In this document: positions 16,611 to 24,291 of the stretch, piece after piece
Numbering within the stretch: the first letter of the stretch is position 1
Layout of the letters: every line of letters begins with the position of its first letter
DNA from: an uncultured Rickettsiales bacterium
Lineage (GTDB): Bacteria > Pseudomonadota > Alphaproteobacteria > Rickettsiales > UBA1997
Assembly: GCA_948744995.1 (NCBI GenBank)
Contig: CAPZCD010000006.1
Span: 1-25,453 of the forward strand
Length of the DNA stretch: 25,453 bases
Reading direction: 5' to 3'
Notes under the pieces: generated by a model
Told to the model about the DNA's origin: nothing
Databases searched by the model: none
The model's input: only the letters and a program-made list of their open reading frames with translations
Program-made: the position numbers and the translations under genes

Positions 16611-17912
16611 TTATCCTACCCTCTCACCTATCAAATCAATAATCTCACTTGATATATGAGAATACTCCAAAGATTTTCTATAGGCATTGTCAGAAAGCAA
16701 TTTTACTTTTTCTGGATTATCAAACAAATAACCAATTTGCTTAGCCAATGTATCAGCATCATCCTTATCTAAAACTATACAGGCATTGTTTTCCAATAGT
16801 TCCTTAAAAAGAATATAATTATTCTCAATACAAGGACCTGTTAGAATACAGCAATCAAATTTCATAGCCTCAGCAGGATTGTGACCTCCTATACCTCTTC
16901 TAAAGGAACCGCACATAGTCACTATTCTACAAAGTTTAAAAAATGTACCTAAACTACCAAGTTTATCATGTATATAAAACTCTATTCCATCAGCTATAGA
17001 GCAATTTATTCTATTATCCACAGAATAATTTTTACTGGTTAAACTATAGCTAATTCCACTTTTATCCAGCATATTTACTATATGCCCTACTCTATTCGGA
17101 TGCCTAATAACCATAAAAGTTAAAATATCATCATATTTTTGCTTCAATAGCTTATGAGTTTCAATTATCAATTCCTCTTCTTCCGCATGCGTACAATTAG
17201 CAAGCCAGATATGCCTATTAGTTACCTTTCGTATCAATATTTCGTATAATTCTTCATTAATATCACACTTTTCAGCAAAAAATTTAATATTGCCAAGGAA
17301 TTTTACTCTCTGTATTCCCAACATCAAAAATCTCTTATAATCATTTTTTGATTGGGCGAAACACACATCTATTTTTGAAAAAACCAGCTCTTTTAAATTT
17401 TTATGTTTATACCAAAATCTAAAGGATTTTTTTGACATTTTACCGTTTAAAACAACTATAGGACAGTATTTCGCCACAATTGCAAACAAGTTTGGCCAAA
17501 ATTCAGATTCTATATTAATCAATAGATTTGGCTTCCATCTTTTTATAAAAAAGTATATCGCACTAGTTAAATCTATCGGTGCAAATTGATGTATAACCTT
17601 ATCTTTGTTTTTTAGTTTCTCAATTTTACCAGCAACAATTTCCGAACTTGTTAGCGTAGTAGTAGTTACTAATATAGTTAAATTTCTATTCTCATTTAGC
17701 TGTTTTATTATCGTCCATGCGGAATTTATTTCACCGATGCTAACAGCGTTAAACCACACAAGTTTTCCTTCTGGTCTTTTAACTTTCGTTATACCAAATC
17801 TTTCTAAAATCCTATTTTTATCCTCTTTACCTATAATTCTTCTATAGAGCATAAAAAGAACTATGAGCGGATATAAAATAATTAATATGGTTCTGTAAAA
17901 TACTATAATCAT
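16611..17912 (-). CDS. waaA: 3-deoxy-D-manno-octulosonic acid (Kdo) transferase
   Basis: GT-B glycosyltransferase of 433 residues (E. coli WaaA 425) that attaches Kdo from CMP-Kdo to lipid A at the inner membrane. The N-terminal hydrophobic anchor (about 5-22) is followed by RFG, the acceptor motif NAVSIGEINSAW (usual ASVGE), ESEFWPN (usual ETELWPN), and the donor-site motifs MCGSF and GGHNPAEAM. The number of Kdo units added cannot be read from sequence. The ATG shares its A with the TAA of the ELM1-family gene (TAATG), so the pair is translationally coupled. A partner enzyme of the same pathway, kdsD, is about 3 kb away. Confidence 0.96.
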   Translation of the reverse strand: MIIVFYRTILIILYPLIVLFMLYRRIIGKEDKNRILERFGITKVKRPEGKLVWFNAVSIGEINSAWTIIKQLNENRNLTILVTTTTLTSSEIVAGKIEKLKNKDKVIHQFAPIDLTSAIYFFIKRWKPNLLINIESEFWPNLFAIVAKYCPIVVLNGKMSKKSFRFWYKHKNLKELVFSKIDVCFAQSKNDYKRFLMLGIQRVKFLGNIKFFAEKCDINEELYEILIRKVTNRHIWLANCTHAEEEELIIETHKLLKQKYDDILTFMVIRHPNRVGHIVNMLDKSGISYSLTSKNYSVDNRINCSIADGIEFYIHDKLGSLGTFFKLCRIVTMCGSFRRGIGGHNPAEAMKFDCCILTGPCIENNYILFKELLENNACIVLDKDDADTLAKQIGYLFDNPEKVKLLSDNAYRKSLEYSHISSEIIDLIGERVG

Positions 17913-18916
17913 TATAAATCGATCATTCCCTTAATTTGTTCTACAATTTCTGTTATTTCGTCTAGCTTCTTCATATTGGTAGTCTCCAATTTTTCTGTAT
18001 TAAAGTCAAATGGTTTTGCAACAGATTTTTCAAACATATTTTTACAAAATATCCTATGCTTCTCCTTTACAACTTCATTAGGGATATACATATATAAATT
18101 TTTACCAAGCGTTGCAATTTCTGATACCATAGATATGGAATCGCAAGTTACAATCACTGTATCACATTTAGTCAAAAAAAGATTGTAGGGATTTGGAGCA
18201 TCCTTTTCCCCAAATATATATAATAAATTATCACAAGCTATATTAGCCTTAATTTCTGTTACACATTTTTCACTTGTTCTTCTGCTGGTAGTTACCAATA
18301 GCGTTCCATTGCAACCTAATACCATATTCGAAATTTTAGCAGTTATATCACCAATTTTTTTACTATTCATTCTTTTATTCTTCACATCACCACCAACCAC
18401 CCATAGAATCAAAGGTTTTCTGCATAATTCCAACTTACTACCCCAATAATCCGATACTTCTTTAGTTATTTTTAAATCAGAATTACACAACGCACCTGTG
18501 AAATTTATTAAATTTTTATACTTACTTTTTTTAGAAAGGGTATCATGGTAAGGCAGTAGTACCACATCAAAATTTTTAAATGGTAGATTTGGATTTAATA
18601 CTGATATTAATTTTACAGGTTTTTTAGCTAGTTTTTCATAATATTTCTTCAAGTATACCGCTATTCCCGCTAATCTCCTACCGGCAAATATTATAGTATC
18701 TGGTCGGCCACTATTTATATCAGTATTAGCTACAAAAATATTATCACTTTTTTCAAAATCCACACCAACCCTATTTGGTTTCAAAAAATTAGGTAAAGTT
18801 ATATATTTATTGTATACTATGTTTTTCACTTCATATGGTTTCCCTATTGCTTTTGCCAGAAATTCTGCCTGTTTACTACTCCCAATTCTATTATCCTTCA
18901 AAACCCAAATAGTCAT
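17912..18916 (-). CDS. ELM1-family protein (GT-B-like, COG3660 type)
   Basis: Protein of 334 residues resembling the mitochondrial fission ELM1 family found in alphaproteobacteria and plants. It starts MTIWVLKDNRIGSSKQAE, the typical family beginning, and has AGRRLAGIAVYLKK, PYHDTL, LWVVGGDVKN, TTSRRTSE and VTCDSISMVSEI. The last motifs resemble the nucleotide-sugar half of GT-B enzymes. The bacterial function is not established. Coupling to waaA by a one-base stop-start overlap suggests work in lipopolysaccharide core synthesis or transport. There is no membrane helix. The first 18 codons and the promoter recur in decayed form after pyrG. Confidence 0.85.
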   Translation of the reverse strand: MTIWVLKDNRIGSSKQAEFLAKAIGKPYEVKNIVYNKYITLPNFLKPNRVGVDFEKSDNIFVANTDINSGRPDTIIFAGRRLAGIAVYLKKYYEKLAKKPVKLISVLNPNLPFKNFDVVLLPYHDTLSKKSKYKNLINFTGALCNSDLKITKEVSDYWGSKLELCRKPLILWVVGGDVKNKRMNSKKIGDITAKISNMVLGCNGTLLVTTSRRTSEKCVTEIKANIACDNLLYIFGEKDAPNPYNLFLTKCDTVIVTCDSISMVSEIATLGKNLYMYIPNEVVKEKHRIFCKNMFEKSVAKPFDFNTEKLETTNMKKLDEITEIVEQIKGMIDL

Positions 18917-18941
18917 TTTATTAGATATTAAATATAAAAAT

Positions 18942-18969
18942 ATACTATCGGCTGCAAAAGTTATGTCAA
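18942..18969 (-). promoter_or_regulatory. Promoter of the ELM1-waaA pair
   Basis: Minus-strand TTGACA (18969-18964), a 16-base spacer and TAGTAT (18947-18942); TATATT three bases further on is an alternative -10. Both boxes recur as TTGATA and TAGTAT in the copy at 21036-21090. An 8-bp inverted repeat (ATTGTTTG at 18969-18976, CAAACAAT at 18994-19001) abuts the -35 and might be an operator. Confidence 0.5.
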
Positions 18970-19109
18970 TTGTTTGTTAAAACTGAAGATTGTCAAACAA
19001 TAATTGGTTATAATTTATCTGGCTAAACTCCGCTTTTACTATATATGAATATATTAAAAATATAGATATATACTCCTCCTAAGATAAGGAAATACAGTAA
19101 ATTTGACTG

Positions 19110-19141
19110 CAAATTTATTTTTTACCCCAACCCAAATGGCA
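19110..19141 (+). repeat. Short dispersed intergenic repeat, copy 2
   Basis: Matches 5993-6025 at about 28 of 33 columns with one single-base gap. The flanks differ, so the shared unit is short. Confidence 0.4.
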
Positions 19142-19343
19142 CAGAATTCTCAAAATAAATTTTAAAAAGTTTTGCCAAAATTTATTATTAAATATAGTAA
19201 AATTTATTAATTTTTCCTTATTTTCCAACATATTTTAAACTTAAAAGCGAAGTTAAGGCTAATTTAGTGATGCTAATAGTTAATATTTACCAAAACATTG
19301 CAAAATTCGTTTACTTTTTTACAATGAAAAAAACATTTTGAAG

Positions 19344-20975
19344 ATGACAAGATACATTTTTATCACTGGCGGTGTAGTTTCATCTCTAGGTAAAGGTATA
19401 GTATCAGCTACATTAGGAGCTCTTCTACAAGCTCATAGCTTTCGAGTTAAGTTACGAAAACTTGATCCTTATCTGAATGTTGATCCAGGTACTATGAGTC
19501 CCTTAGAACATGGGGAAGTTTTTGTTACCGATGATGGTATTGAGGGAGATTTGGATTTAGGCCACTATGAGAGATTCACAGGAATAAATACTACACAAAA
19601 TGATAGTACCACTACAGGTAAGATATATGACACCCTACTAAAAGAAGAACGAAAAGGTAATTTTCTTGGTAAAACTATTCAGGTAATACCTCATGTTACT
19701 AACGCTATTAAGAAATTTATTTTGAATGCAACAGATGATTGTGATTTTACTCTGATAGAAATTGGCGGTACGGTAGGAGATATAGAAGCCTTACCTTTTT
19801 TTGAAGCTCTACGACAATTGAGATTTGAACTTGGTAAAAATCGCACCTGTTTCATTCATCTTACATATTTGCCTTATATAGCCATGGCTGGAGAATTAAA
19901 AACTAAACCTACACAGCATTCCGTAAGAACCCTCCAATCCATCGGTATTCAACCAGACATATTAATGTGTCGAGCTGACACAGCTATATCTGCTAATGAG
20001 TTATTTAAAATTTCTCAATTTTGTAATGTGGATAAAAAGAATGTTATTCCCGCTCCCAATGCTCAAAATATTTATCAAGTACCGCTACTATATCATAAAA
20101 ATGGTTTAGATAAACAAGTTCTAGAATATTTCTTTCCACAAAACAATAATTTAGCATATAAAGCAGGTCTAAATATTTGGGAAGAAATAAATAAAAAAAT
20201 ATCTTTCCCCAAAAAGACAATTCCAATAGCTATTGTGGGAAAATATACTAATCATAAAGATTCTTATAAATCACTGGTAGAAGCTTTAAATCATGGAGCT
20301 ATAGCCAACAATGTGAAAGTTGATATAATTTGGATAGATTCACGAACTTTAAAAAGTGAAGAGCAATTAAAAGAAGAATTAGGCGGTAATATTGGTATTC
20401 TAGTCCCAGGTGGTTTTGGTAATGATGGAGTTGAAGGTAAAATAATAACTGCTAGTTATGCTAGAAAAAATAACATCCCCTACTTTGGCATTTGCTTGGG
20501 AATGCAGGTAGCTATAATTGAATTTGCAAGAAACGTTTTAAAGTTGAAAGATGCGAATTCTACTGAATTTGATGCTGAAACTAAAAATCCAGTTATAGGA
20601 CTAATGACAGAATGGTATAGAAATGGTAAACAAGAACGACGCAATATAGATTCGGATTTAGGGGGGACTATGCGTCTTGGAGGTTATGATACAAGATTGC
20701 AACCTCAGTCTCTACTCCATAAAATTTATGGTAAAGATTTAATTCGGGAACGTCATAGACATCGTTATGAAGTTAATTTAAATTATAGACAACAATTTGA
20801 GGAAAAAGGACTAATCTTTTCCGGTATGTCTGTAGATGGTAAATTGCCTGAGTGTATTGAATTAAATAACCATAGGTTTTTTGTGGGAGTGCAGTTTCAT
20901 CCGGAATTGATATCTAGACCATTTGCTGTGGCTCCGCTGTTTGAAGCTTTTGTGAAAGAAAGTAGAAGAATATGA
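19344..20975 (+). CDS. pyrG: CTP synthase (glutamine hydrolysing)
   Basis: Makes CTP from UTP, ATP and glutamine in the cytosol; 543 residues (E. coli 545). The amidoligase half starts YIFITGGVVSSLGKGI and has IEIGGTVGDIE. The glutaminase half has VPGGFG, nucleophile Cys384 in FGICLGMQ, and the His519/Glu521 dyad in VQFHPE. The start is the ATG at 19344, not the in-frame TTG two codons earlier, because the family begins just before YIF. By my count 13 of 27 arginine codons are CGN, against none seen in dnaK and five of 13 in lepB. Together with the flanking duplication this hints at insertion or a foreign origin. It has its own upstream region and no operon partner. Confidence 0.98.
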   Translation: MTRYIFITGGVVSSLGKGIVSATLGALLQAHSFRVKLRKLDPYLNVDPGTMSPLEHGEVFVTDDGIEGDLDLGHYERFTGINTTQNDSTTTGKIYDTLLKEERKGNFLGKTIQVIPHVTNAIKKFILNATDDCDFTLIEIGGTVGDIEALPFFEALRQLRFELGKNRTCFIHLTYLPYIAMAGELKTKPTQHSVRTLQSIGIQPDILMCRADTAISANELFKISQFCNVDKKNVIPAPNAQNIYQVPLLYHKNGLDKQVLEYFFPQNNNLAYKAGLNIWEEINKKISFPKKTIPIAIVGKYTNHKDSYKSLVEALNHGAIANNVKVDIIWIDSRTLKSEEQLKEELGGNIGILVPGGFGNDGVEGKIITASYARKNNIPYFGICLGMQVAIIEFARNVLKLKDANSTEFDAETKNPVIGLMTEWYRNGKQERRNIDSDLGGTMRLGGYDTRLQPQSLLHKIYGKDLIRERHRHRYEVNLNYRQQFEEKGLIFSGMSVDGKLPECIELNNHRFFVGVQFHPELISRPFAVAPLFEAFVKESRRI

Positions 20976-20981
20976 GTAAAG

Positions 20982-21035
20982 TTCTGTTTGTTTGTGGTTT
21001 GTGATTTTATTGGGCTTTAAAACCCACACAGCCAT
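20982..21035 (-). pseudogene. Decayed duplicate of the ELM1 gene start
   Basis: Minus-strand reading from an ATG at 21035 gives MAVWVLKPNKITNHKQTE, which matches the intact ELM1 start MTIWVLKDNRIGSSKQAE without gaps. About 9 of 18 residues are identical. The DNA alignment (18863-18916 against 20982-21035) has no indels. Similarity fades a few bases from the pyrG stop; the frame then runs into pyrG antisense. Only the first 18 codons remain, so no function is expected. Confidence 0.65.
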
Positions 21036-21090
21036 TTTATTGAATATTAAATATAAAAACATACTATTAAATACAAATGTTATATCAATT
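21036..21090. repeat. Duplicated divergent promoter segment, second copy
   Basis: These bases align gap-free with 18917-18971 at about 80% identity, including 16 identical bases around ATATTAAATATAAAAA. Together with the coding part the duplicated unit is 109 bases, roughly 73% identical. In this copy it lies just before kdsD and appears to supply its promoter. Confidence 0.7.
21040..21067 (+). promoter_or_regulatory. Promoter of kdsD
   Basis: TTGAAT (21040-21045), 16 bases, then TACTAT (21062-21067), 39 bases before the kdsD ATG. It lies within the duplicated segment; the first copy has TTAGAT and TACTAT at the same places. The segment seems to be promoter-like in both directions. Confidence 0.5.
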
Positions 21091-21105
21091 AATTATTACT
21101 ATTAA

Positions 21106-22083
21106 ATGCTATTAAAAAAAGAGATATTAGAACTTGGCAAAAAAGCTATAGAAACAGAAATATCAGGACTTGAAAGTATTATTAAGAAATCAATAGACAA
21201 TAATTTTTACAAACTAGTAGCTGACATACTTTCAACAAAAGGCAGAGTACTGCTAAGCGCCGTTGGAAAACCCGGATATATAGCCAGAAAAGCCGCAGCA
21301 TCACTATCATCAACCGGGACGCCATCCATGTTTATACATCCAACGGAAGCGAGCCACGGCGATCTGGGTATGATAACCAAAGACGATATGCTAATACTCT
21401 TATCAAATTCCGGTAATTCAAGCGAATTAAATGATATAATTGCTTACTGCAAAAGATTTTGTATAAAATTAGTTGGAATTACAAGAAATCAAGAATCATT
21501 TTTGGCCAAATCATCAGATTTAGCTATAGTGCTAGAAAATATGCCTCAAACCAATGACATAAATTCACCAACAACCGACACCATAATGTTTATGGCTTAT
21601 TTGGACGCAGTAACTACTGTTCTCATAAAAATCAGGAATTTTAATATTGATAATTTTAAAAATCTTCATCCCGGTGGTAAATTAGGAGCATATATGATTA
21701 AAGTAACCGATATCATGAGAACTGACAGCTCCATACCAAAAATAAATATAAATAAAACAGCTCGGGAAGCACTAGATGAAATGACCTTAAAGAGTGTTGG
21801 AGCTGTAGTTATTACCGATAACAATGACAAGTTGATAGGGATAATATCGGATGGGGATTTAAGGCGTAAAACTTTGGAATATAACAATATTTTAGAGAAG
21901 AAAATAGAAGAAATTATGACAAAAACACCAAAATGTATTGATAGTAATAGATTGGCCGTTGAAGCAGTCGCTTTAATGACTGAAAAGGAGCACTATATAC
22001 AAGTTCTACCGGTTGTTAATGATAATATGGAAGTAGTTGGTATCCTACATATACAGGATTTATTTAAAGCTAGAGTGGTTTAG
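21106..22083 (+). CDS. kdsD: D-arabinose 5-phosphate isomerase
   Basis: Interconverts ribulose 5-phosphate and arabinose 5-phosphate, the first step towards Kdo for lipopolysaccharide; cytosolic, 325 residues (E. coli KdsD 328). The SIS domain has AVGKPGYIARK (Lys55), EASHGDLGMI (His84), LSNSGNSSE (99-107) and NLHPGGKLG (His188). Two CBS domains follow (about 201-262 and 265-325), normal for the family. The ATG at 21106 lacks a strong Shine-Dalgarno. ftsY begins 17 bases after its stop, so kdsD-ftsY-smpB-orphan-era may be one transcript. It works with the distant kdsA, kdsB and kdsC genes (not in this window) and with waaA here. Confidence 0.95.
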   Translation: MLLKKEILELGKKAIETEISGLESIIKKSIDNNFYKLVADILSTKGRVLLSAVGKPGYIARKAAASLSSTGTPSMFIHPTEASHGDLGMITKDDMLILLSNSGNSSELNDIIAYCKRFCIKLVGITRNQESFLAKSSDLAIVLENMPQTNDINSPTTDTIMFMAYLDAVTTVLIKIRNFNIDNFKNLHPGGKLGAYMIKVTDIMRTDSSIPKININKTAREALDEMTLKSVGAVVITDNNDKLIGIISDGDLRRKTLEYNNILEKKIEEIMTKTPKCIDSNRLAVEAVALMTEKEHYIQVLPVVNDNMEVVGILHIQDLFKARVV

Positions 22084-22099
22084 GAGGAGACAATAGGAT

Positions 22100-23023
22100 A
22101 TGTTTAAGTTTTTCAATACCGTAACTAAAGAAGATAAGGAATTATCAAAATCCTCAGATAAAATAAAATCAGGCTTTTCATCAATAATATTTGGTAAAAA
22201 ATTAACCCAAGATACACTTGACAGCATAGAAGATTTACTGATAACAAGCGATTTAGGTGTAAAAATTACTAGTGACGTTATAACTTTTCTAAGGGAAAAT
22301 AGATTCGGTAAAGATATAGATTTGAATGATATTAAAAATATTGTTTATCAGAAATTAATTAAAGCTTTTAATAATATACCTGATGGTTATGTTGACTTTG
22401 AAAGTAAACCTTATGTTATTATATTCCTTGGGGTAAATGGCTGTGGTAAAACGACCATAATAGGTAAATTTGCTAACCAAATGAAATTGGATGGTAAAAA
22501 AGTATTACTGGCTGCTTGTGATACCTTTAGAGCTGGGGCTATAGAGCAATTAAATATCTGGAGTGATAGAGCAAAAACAGATATAATTTTACCGGACAAA
22601 ATCAATGAGGATCCTTCTTCTGTTGCCTACAAAGCCTATAATAAAGCTAAAAATGATGGCTATGATGTACTTCTAATTGATACAGCCGGTAGGTTACAAA
22701 ATAATATGAATCTAATGTTGGAGCTAAAGAAAATAAAAAATACACTAAAAAAATTTGGTGATAATGTTCCCGATAAAACTATTCTGGTTCTAGATGCTAC
22801 GACCGGTCAAAATTCTCTGAAGCAATATGAGGAATTTAATAAACATGTAGAAGTAGATGGTATAGTTATGAATAAAATGGATGGAACTTCTAAAGGTGGT
22901 ATACTAGTTTCAATAGCTAGTGAGTTTAAGAAACCAATTTTTGCCATTGGAGTTGGAGAAAAGATTGAAGATATTAAAAATTTCAATGCAGAAGAATTTT
23001 TAAAAAATTTGTTGGGGCTGTAA
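22100..23023 (+). CDS. ftsY: Signal recognition particle receptor FtsY
   Basis: SRP GTPase of 307 residues that docks ribosome-SRP complexes to the Sec translocon. The short N-terminus lacks the long acidic A domain of E. coli FtsY, as is usual in small alphaproteobacterial genomes. The helical N domain (about 15-95) precedes the G domain: G1 GVNGCGKTT, DTFRAGA, G3 DTAGRLQ, and G4 NKMDGTSKGG where TKLDGTAKGG is usual. The G5 region is FAIGVGEKIEDIK. GGAGG-rich sequence right after the kdsD stop serves as ribosome site. The TAA stop and the smpB ATG share one base (TAATG). Confidence 0.97.
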   Translation: MFKFFNTVTKEDKELSKSSDKIKSGFSSIIFGKKLTQDTLDSIEDLLITSDLGVKITSDVITFLRENRFGKDIDLNDIKNIVYQKLIKAFNNIPDGYVDFESKPYVIIFLGVNGCGKTTIIGKFANQMKLDGKKVLLAACDTFRAGAIEQLNIWSDRAKTDIILPDKINEDPSSVAYKAYNKAKNDGYDVLLIDTAGRLQNNMNLMLELKKIKNTLKKFGDNVPDKTILVLDATTGQNSLKQYEEFNKHVEVDGIVMNKMDGTSKGGILVSIASEFKKPIFAIGVGEKIEDIKNFNAEEFLKNLLGL

Positions 23024-23493
23024 TGGCTAAGGATTGTTATAAAATCATAACTCAAAATAAAAAAGCTAGATATGAATATTTTATAGAAGATGAGTATGAA
23101 GCTGGTATTGTTCTGCTAGGCAGTGAAATTAAAAGTATAAGATTAGGAAAGGTTAATATAAATGACGCCTATGTGGAATTCGATAAAAATGGAGAGTTAT
23201 ATCTTATTAATTCCAATATCGCCCAGTACAAACTATCAACCATATTTAATCATGAACCAACAAGGAAACGCAAGTTATTGCTAAAAAAAAGAGAAATAAA
23301 TAAAATAATTAATAAATTAAAAGTTAAAGGTTTGACCTGTGTACCACTTGTGTTGTATATAAATAGCAAGAATTTAGCTAAAATAAAAATTGCTACTGCT
23401 AAGGGTAAAAAACTTTATGATAAAAGAGAAGTTATAAAAGAGCGCGATTTTAAAAGAGAAAAAGCTTTTTTAATGAAAGAAAAAAAATATTAG
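23023..23493 (+). CDS. smpB: SsrA-binding protein SmpB
   Basis: Small basic protein of 156 residues that brings tmRNA to stalled ribosomes for trans-translation. Family hallmarks are NKKARYEYFIEDEYEAGIVL, GSEIKSIRLGKVN, the RKRKLLLKKREI stretch, and the basic C-terminal tail with GKKLYDKRE and ERDFKRE, which enters the decoding centre. It is coupled to ftsY by a one-base stop-start overlap. The tmRNA gene itself is not in this window. Confidence 0.97.
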   Translation: MAKDCYKIITQNKKARYEYFIEDEYEAGIVLLGSEIKSIRLGKVNINDAYVEFDKNGELYLINSNIAQYKLSTIFNHEPTRKRKLLLKKREINKIINKLKVKGLTCVPLVLYINSKNLAKIKIATAKGKKLYDKREVIKERDFKREKAFLMKEKKY

Positions 23494-23503
23494 AAGGAGA
23501 AAA

Positions 23504-24277
23504 ATGGAAAAAAATGGGACAAGTATTGGGAATTTTTTACTTGAAAAAGAAAAAAATATAAATAATCCTAATTTATATTTTTATTTAAGTTTGGTAAATC
23601 TTACCTACTATATAAATTTTTTCCCAAAATTAGCTAATGAAAACATCCAGAGGATAAAATACTATTTCAGTTCGCTGTATCAGGAATTGCAACAAGTAAA
23701 TTTGGAGCTTGTAGATATACAAACTTTAGATAAAGACATTATGGTCTATATATTATTGAAGCTTTTTTTTAAAAAACCGATAGATAATTCATTTTTAACT
23801 AGAAGTTTTATTTGTGAGGTAATAGTTTTAGAAAGTTATAGAGAAATAGCAAATTTGATTTCTAAAAAAAATATTTTTACAAAACCGGTAAAATACAAAA
23901 TAGATAGGATTATAGCCTCTATAGAGAGTATTTTTACCAAAAAAATAGCGAAAATAAAGCAAAGGAAAGTGTTTACTTTTCAAGATGTATATGATCTTTC
24001 AACAGAAGTACTAAAAAGTAACTACTATACTAACCTTAAAAGAAGACAAGAAATTAGGTTTCAATATGCCATTTTTCAAGAATATAAAGATAAAATAAAG
24101 GACTTTCAGTTTTTCTCTGATAGAAATAGTGTTATTTTTGCATATAATAAAAGTAAAACTAAACGTTCTTTTGCATATGAACAATACTTTTTTGAAGATT
24201 TACCTAAAATACTTGACGATATAGAAAATATAGTTAAGAATAGAAAGAAAAATACTAAATCTCCGGTGAAAAAATAA
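23504..24277 (+). CDS. Uncharacterised 257-residue protein between smpB and era (orphan)
   Basis: I do not recognise it. It has a good Shine-Dalgarno (AAGGAG overlapping the end of smpB) and lies 10 bases after smpB and 14 before the era ATG, so it is expressed with them. It is Lys/Ile/Phe/Tyr-rich with a single cysteine (104), no signal peptide and no clear membrane helix. Two aromatic hydrophobic helices lie at about 24-40 and 79-90. The C-terminus is basic (NRKKNTKSPVKK), suggesting nucleic-acid or ribosome contact. It is not RNase III and shows no RecO features, although both are common era neighbours. A fast-evolving lineage gene for RNA or ribosome work is the likeliest reading, by context only. 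Confidence 0.8.
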   Translation: MEKNGTSIGNFLLEKEKNINNPNLYFYLSLVNLTYYINFFPKLANENIQRIKYYFSSLYQELQQVNLELVDIQTLDKDIMVYILLKLFFKKPIDNSFLTRSFICEVIVLESYREIANLISKKNIFTKPVKYKIDRIIASIESIFTKKIAKIKQRKVFTFQDVYDLSTEVLKSNYYTNLKRRQEIRFQYAIFQEYKDKIKDFQFFSDRNSVIFAYNKSKTKRSFAYEQYFFEDLPKILDDIENIVKNRKKNTKSPVKK

Positions 24278-24291
24278 GTGGATTGGTTAAA

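Larger units (their letters stand above)
18917..19343. other. Intergenic region between ELM1 and pyrG
   Basis: These 427 bases separate the divergent ELM1 and pyrG genes. They hold the ELM1 promoter, an 8-bp inverted repeat and one copy of a short dispersed repeat (19110-19141). There is also a weak candidate pyrG promoter: TTGCCA at 19172-19177 with a short 15-base spacer to TATAGT at 19193-19198. No ORF, tRNA or clear riboswitch was seen. Confidence 0.45.

Noticed and set aside
20976..21035. TGGG...CCCA hairpin after pyrG (around 21010-21026) as a terminator
   Set aside because: Only a four-pair stem with a mismatch and no T run. The sequence is better explained as part of the decayed ELM1 copy.
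23504..24277. Orphan as a diverged RecO or RNase III
   Set aside because: No RNase III signature (acidic catalytic box, double-stranded RNA domain) and no zinc cysteines or OB-like start of RecO; only one cysteine is present.
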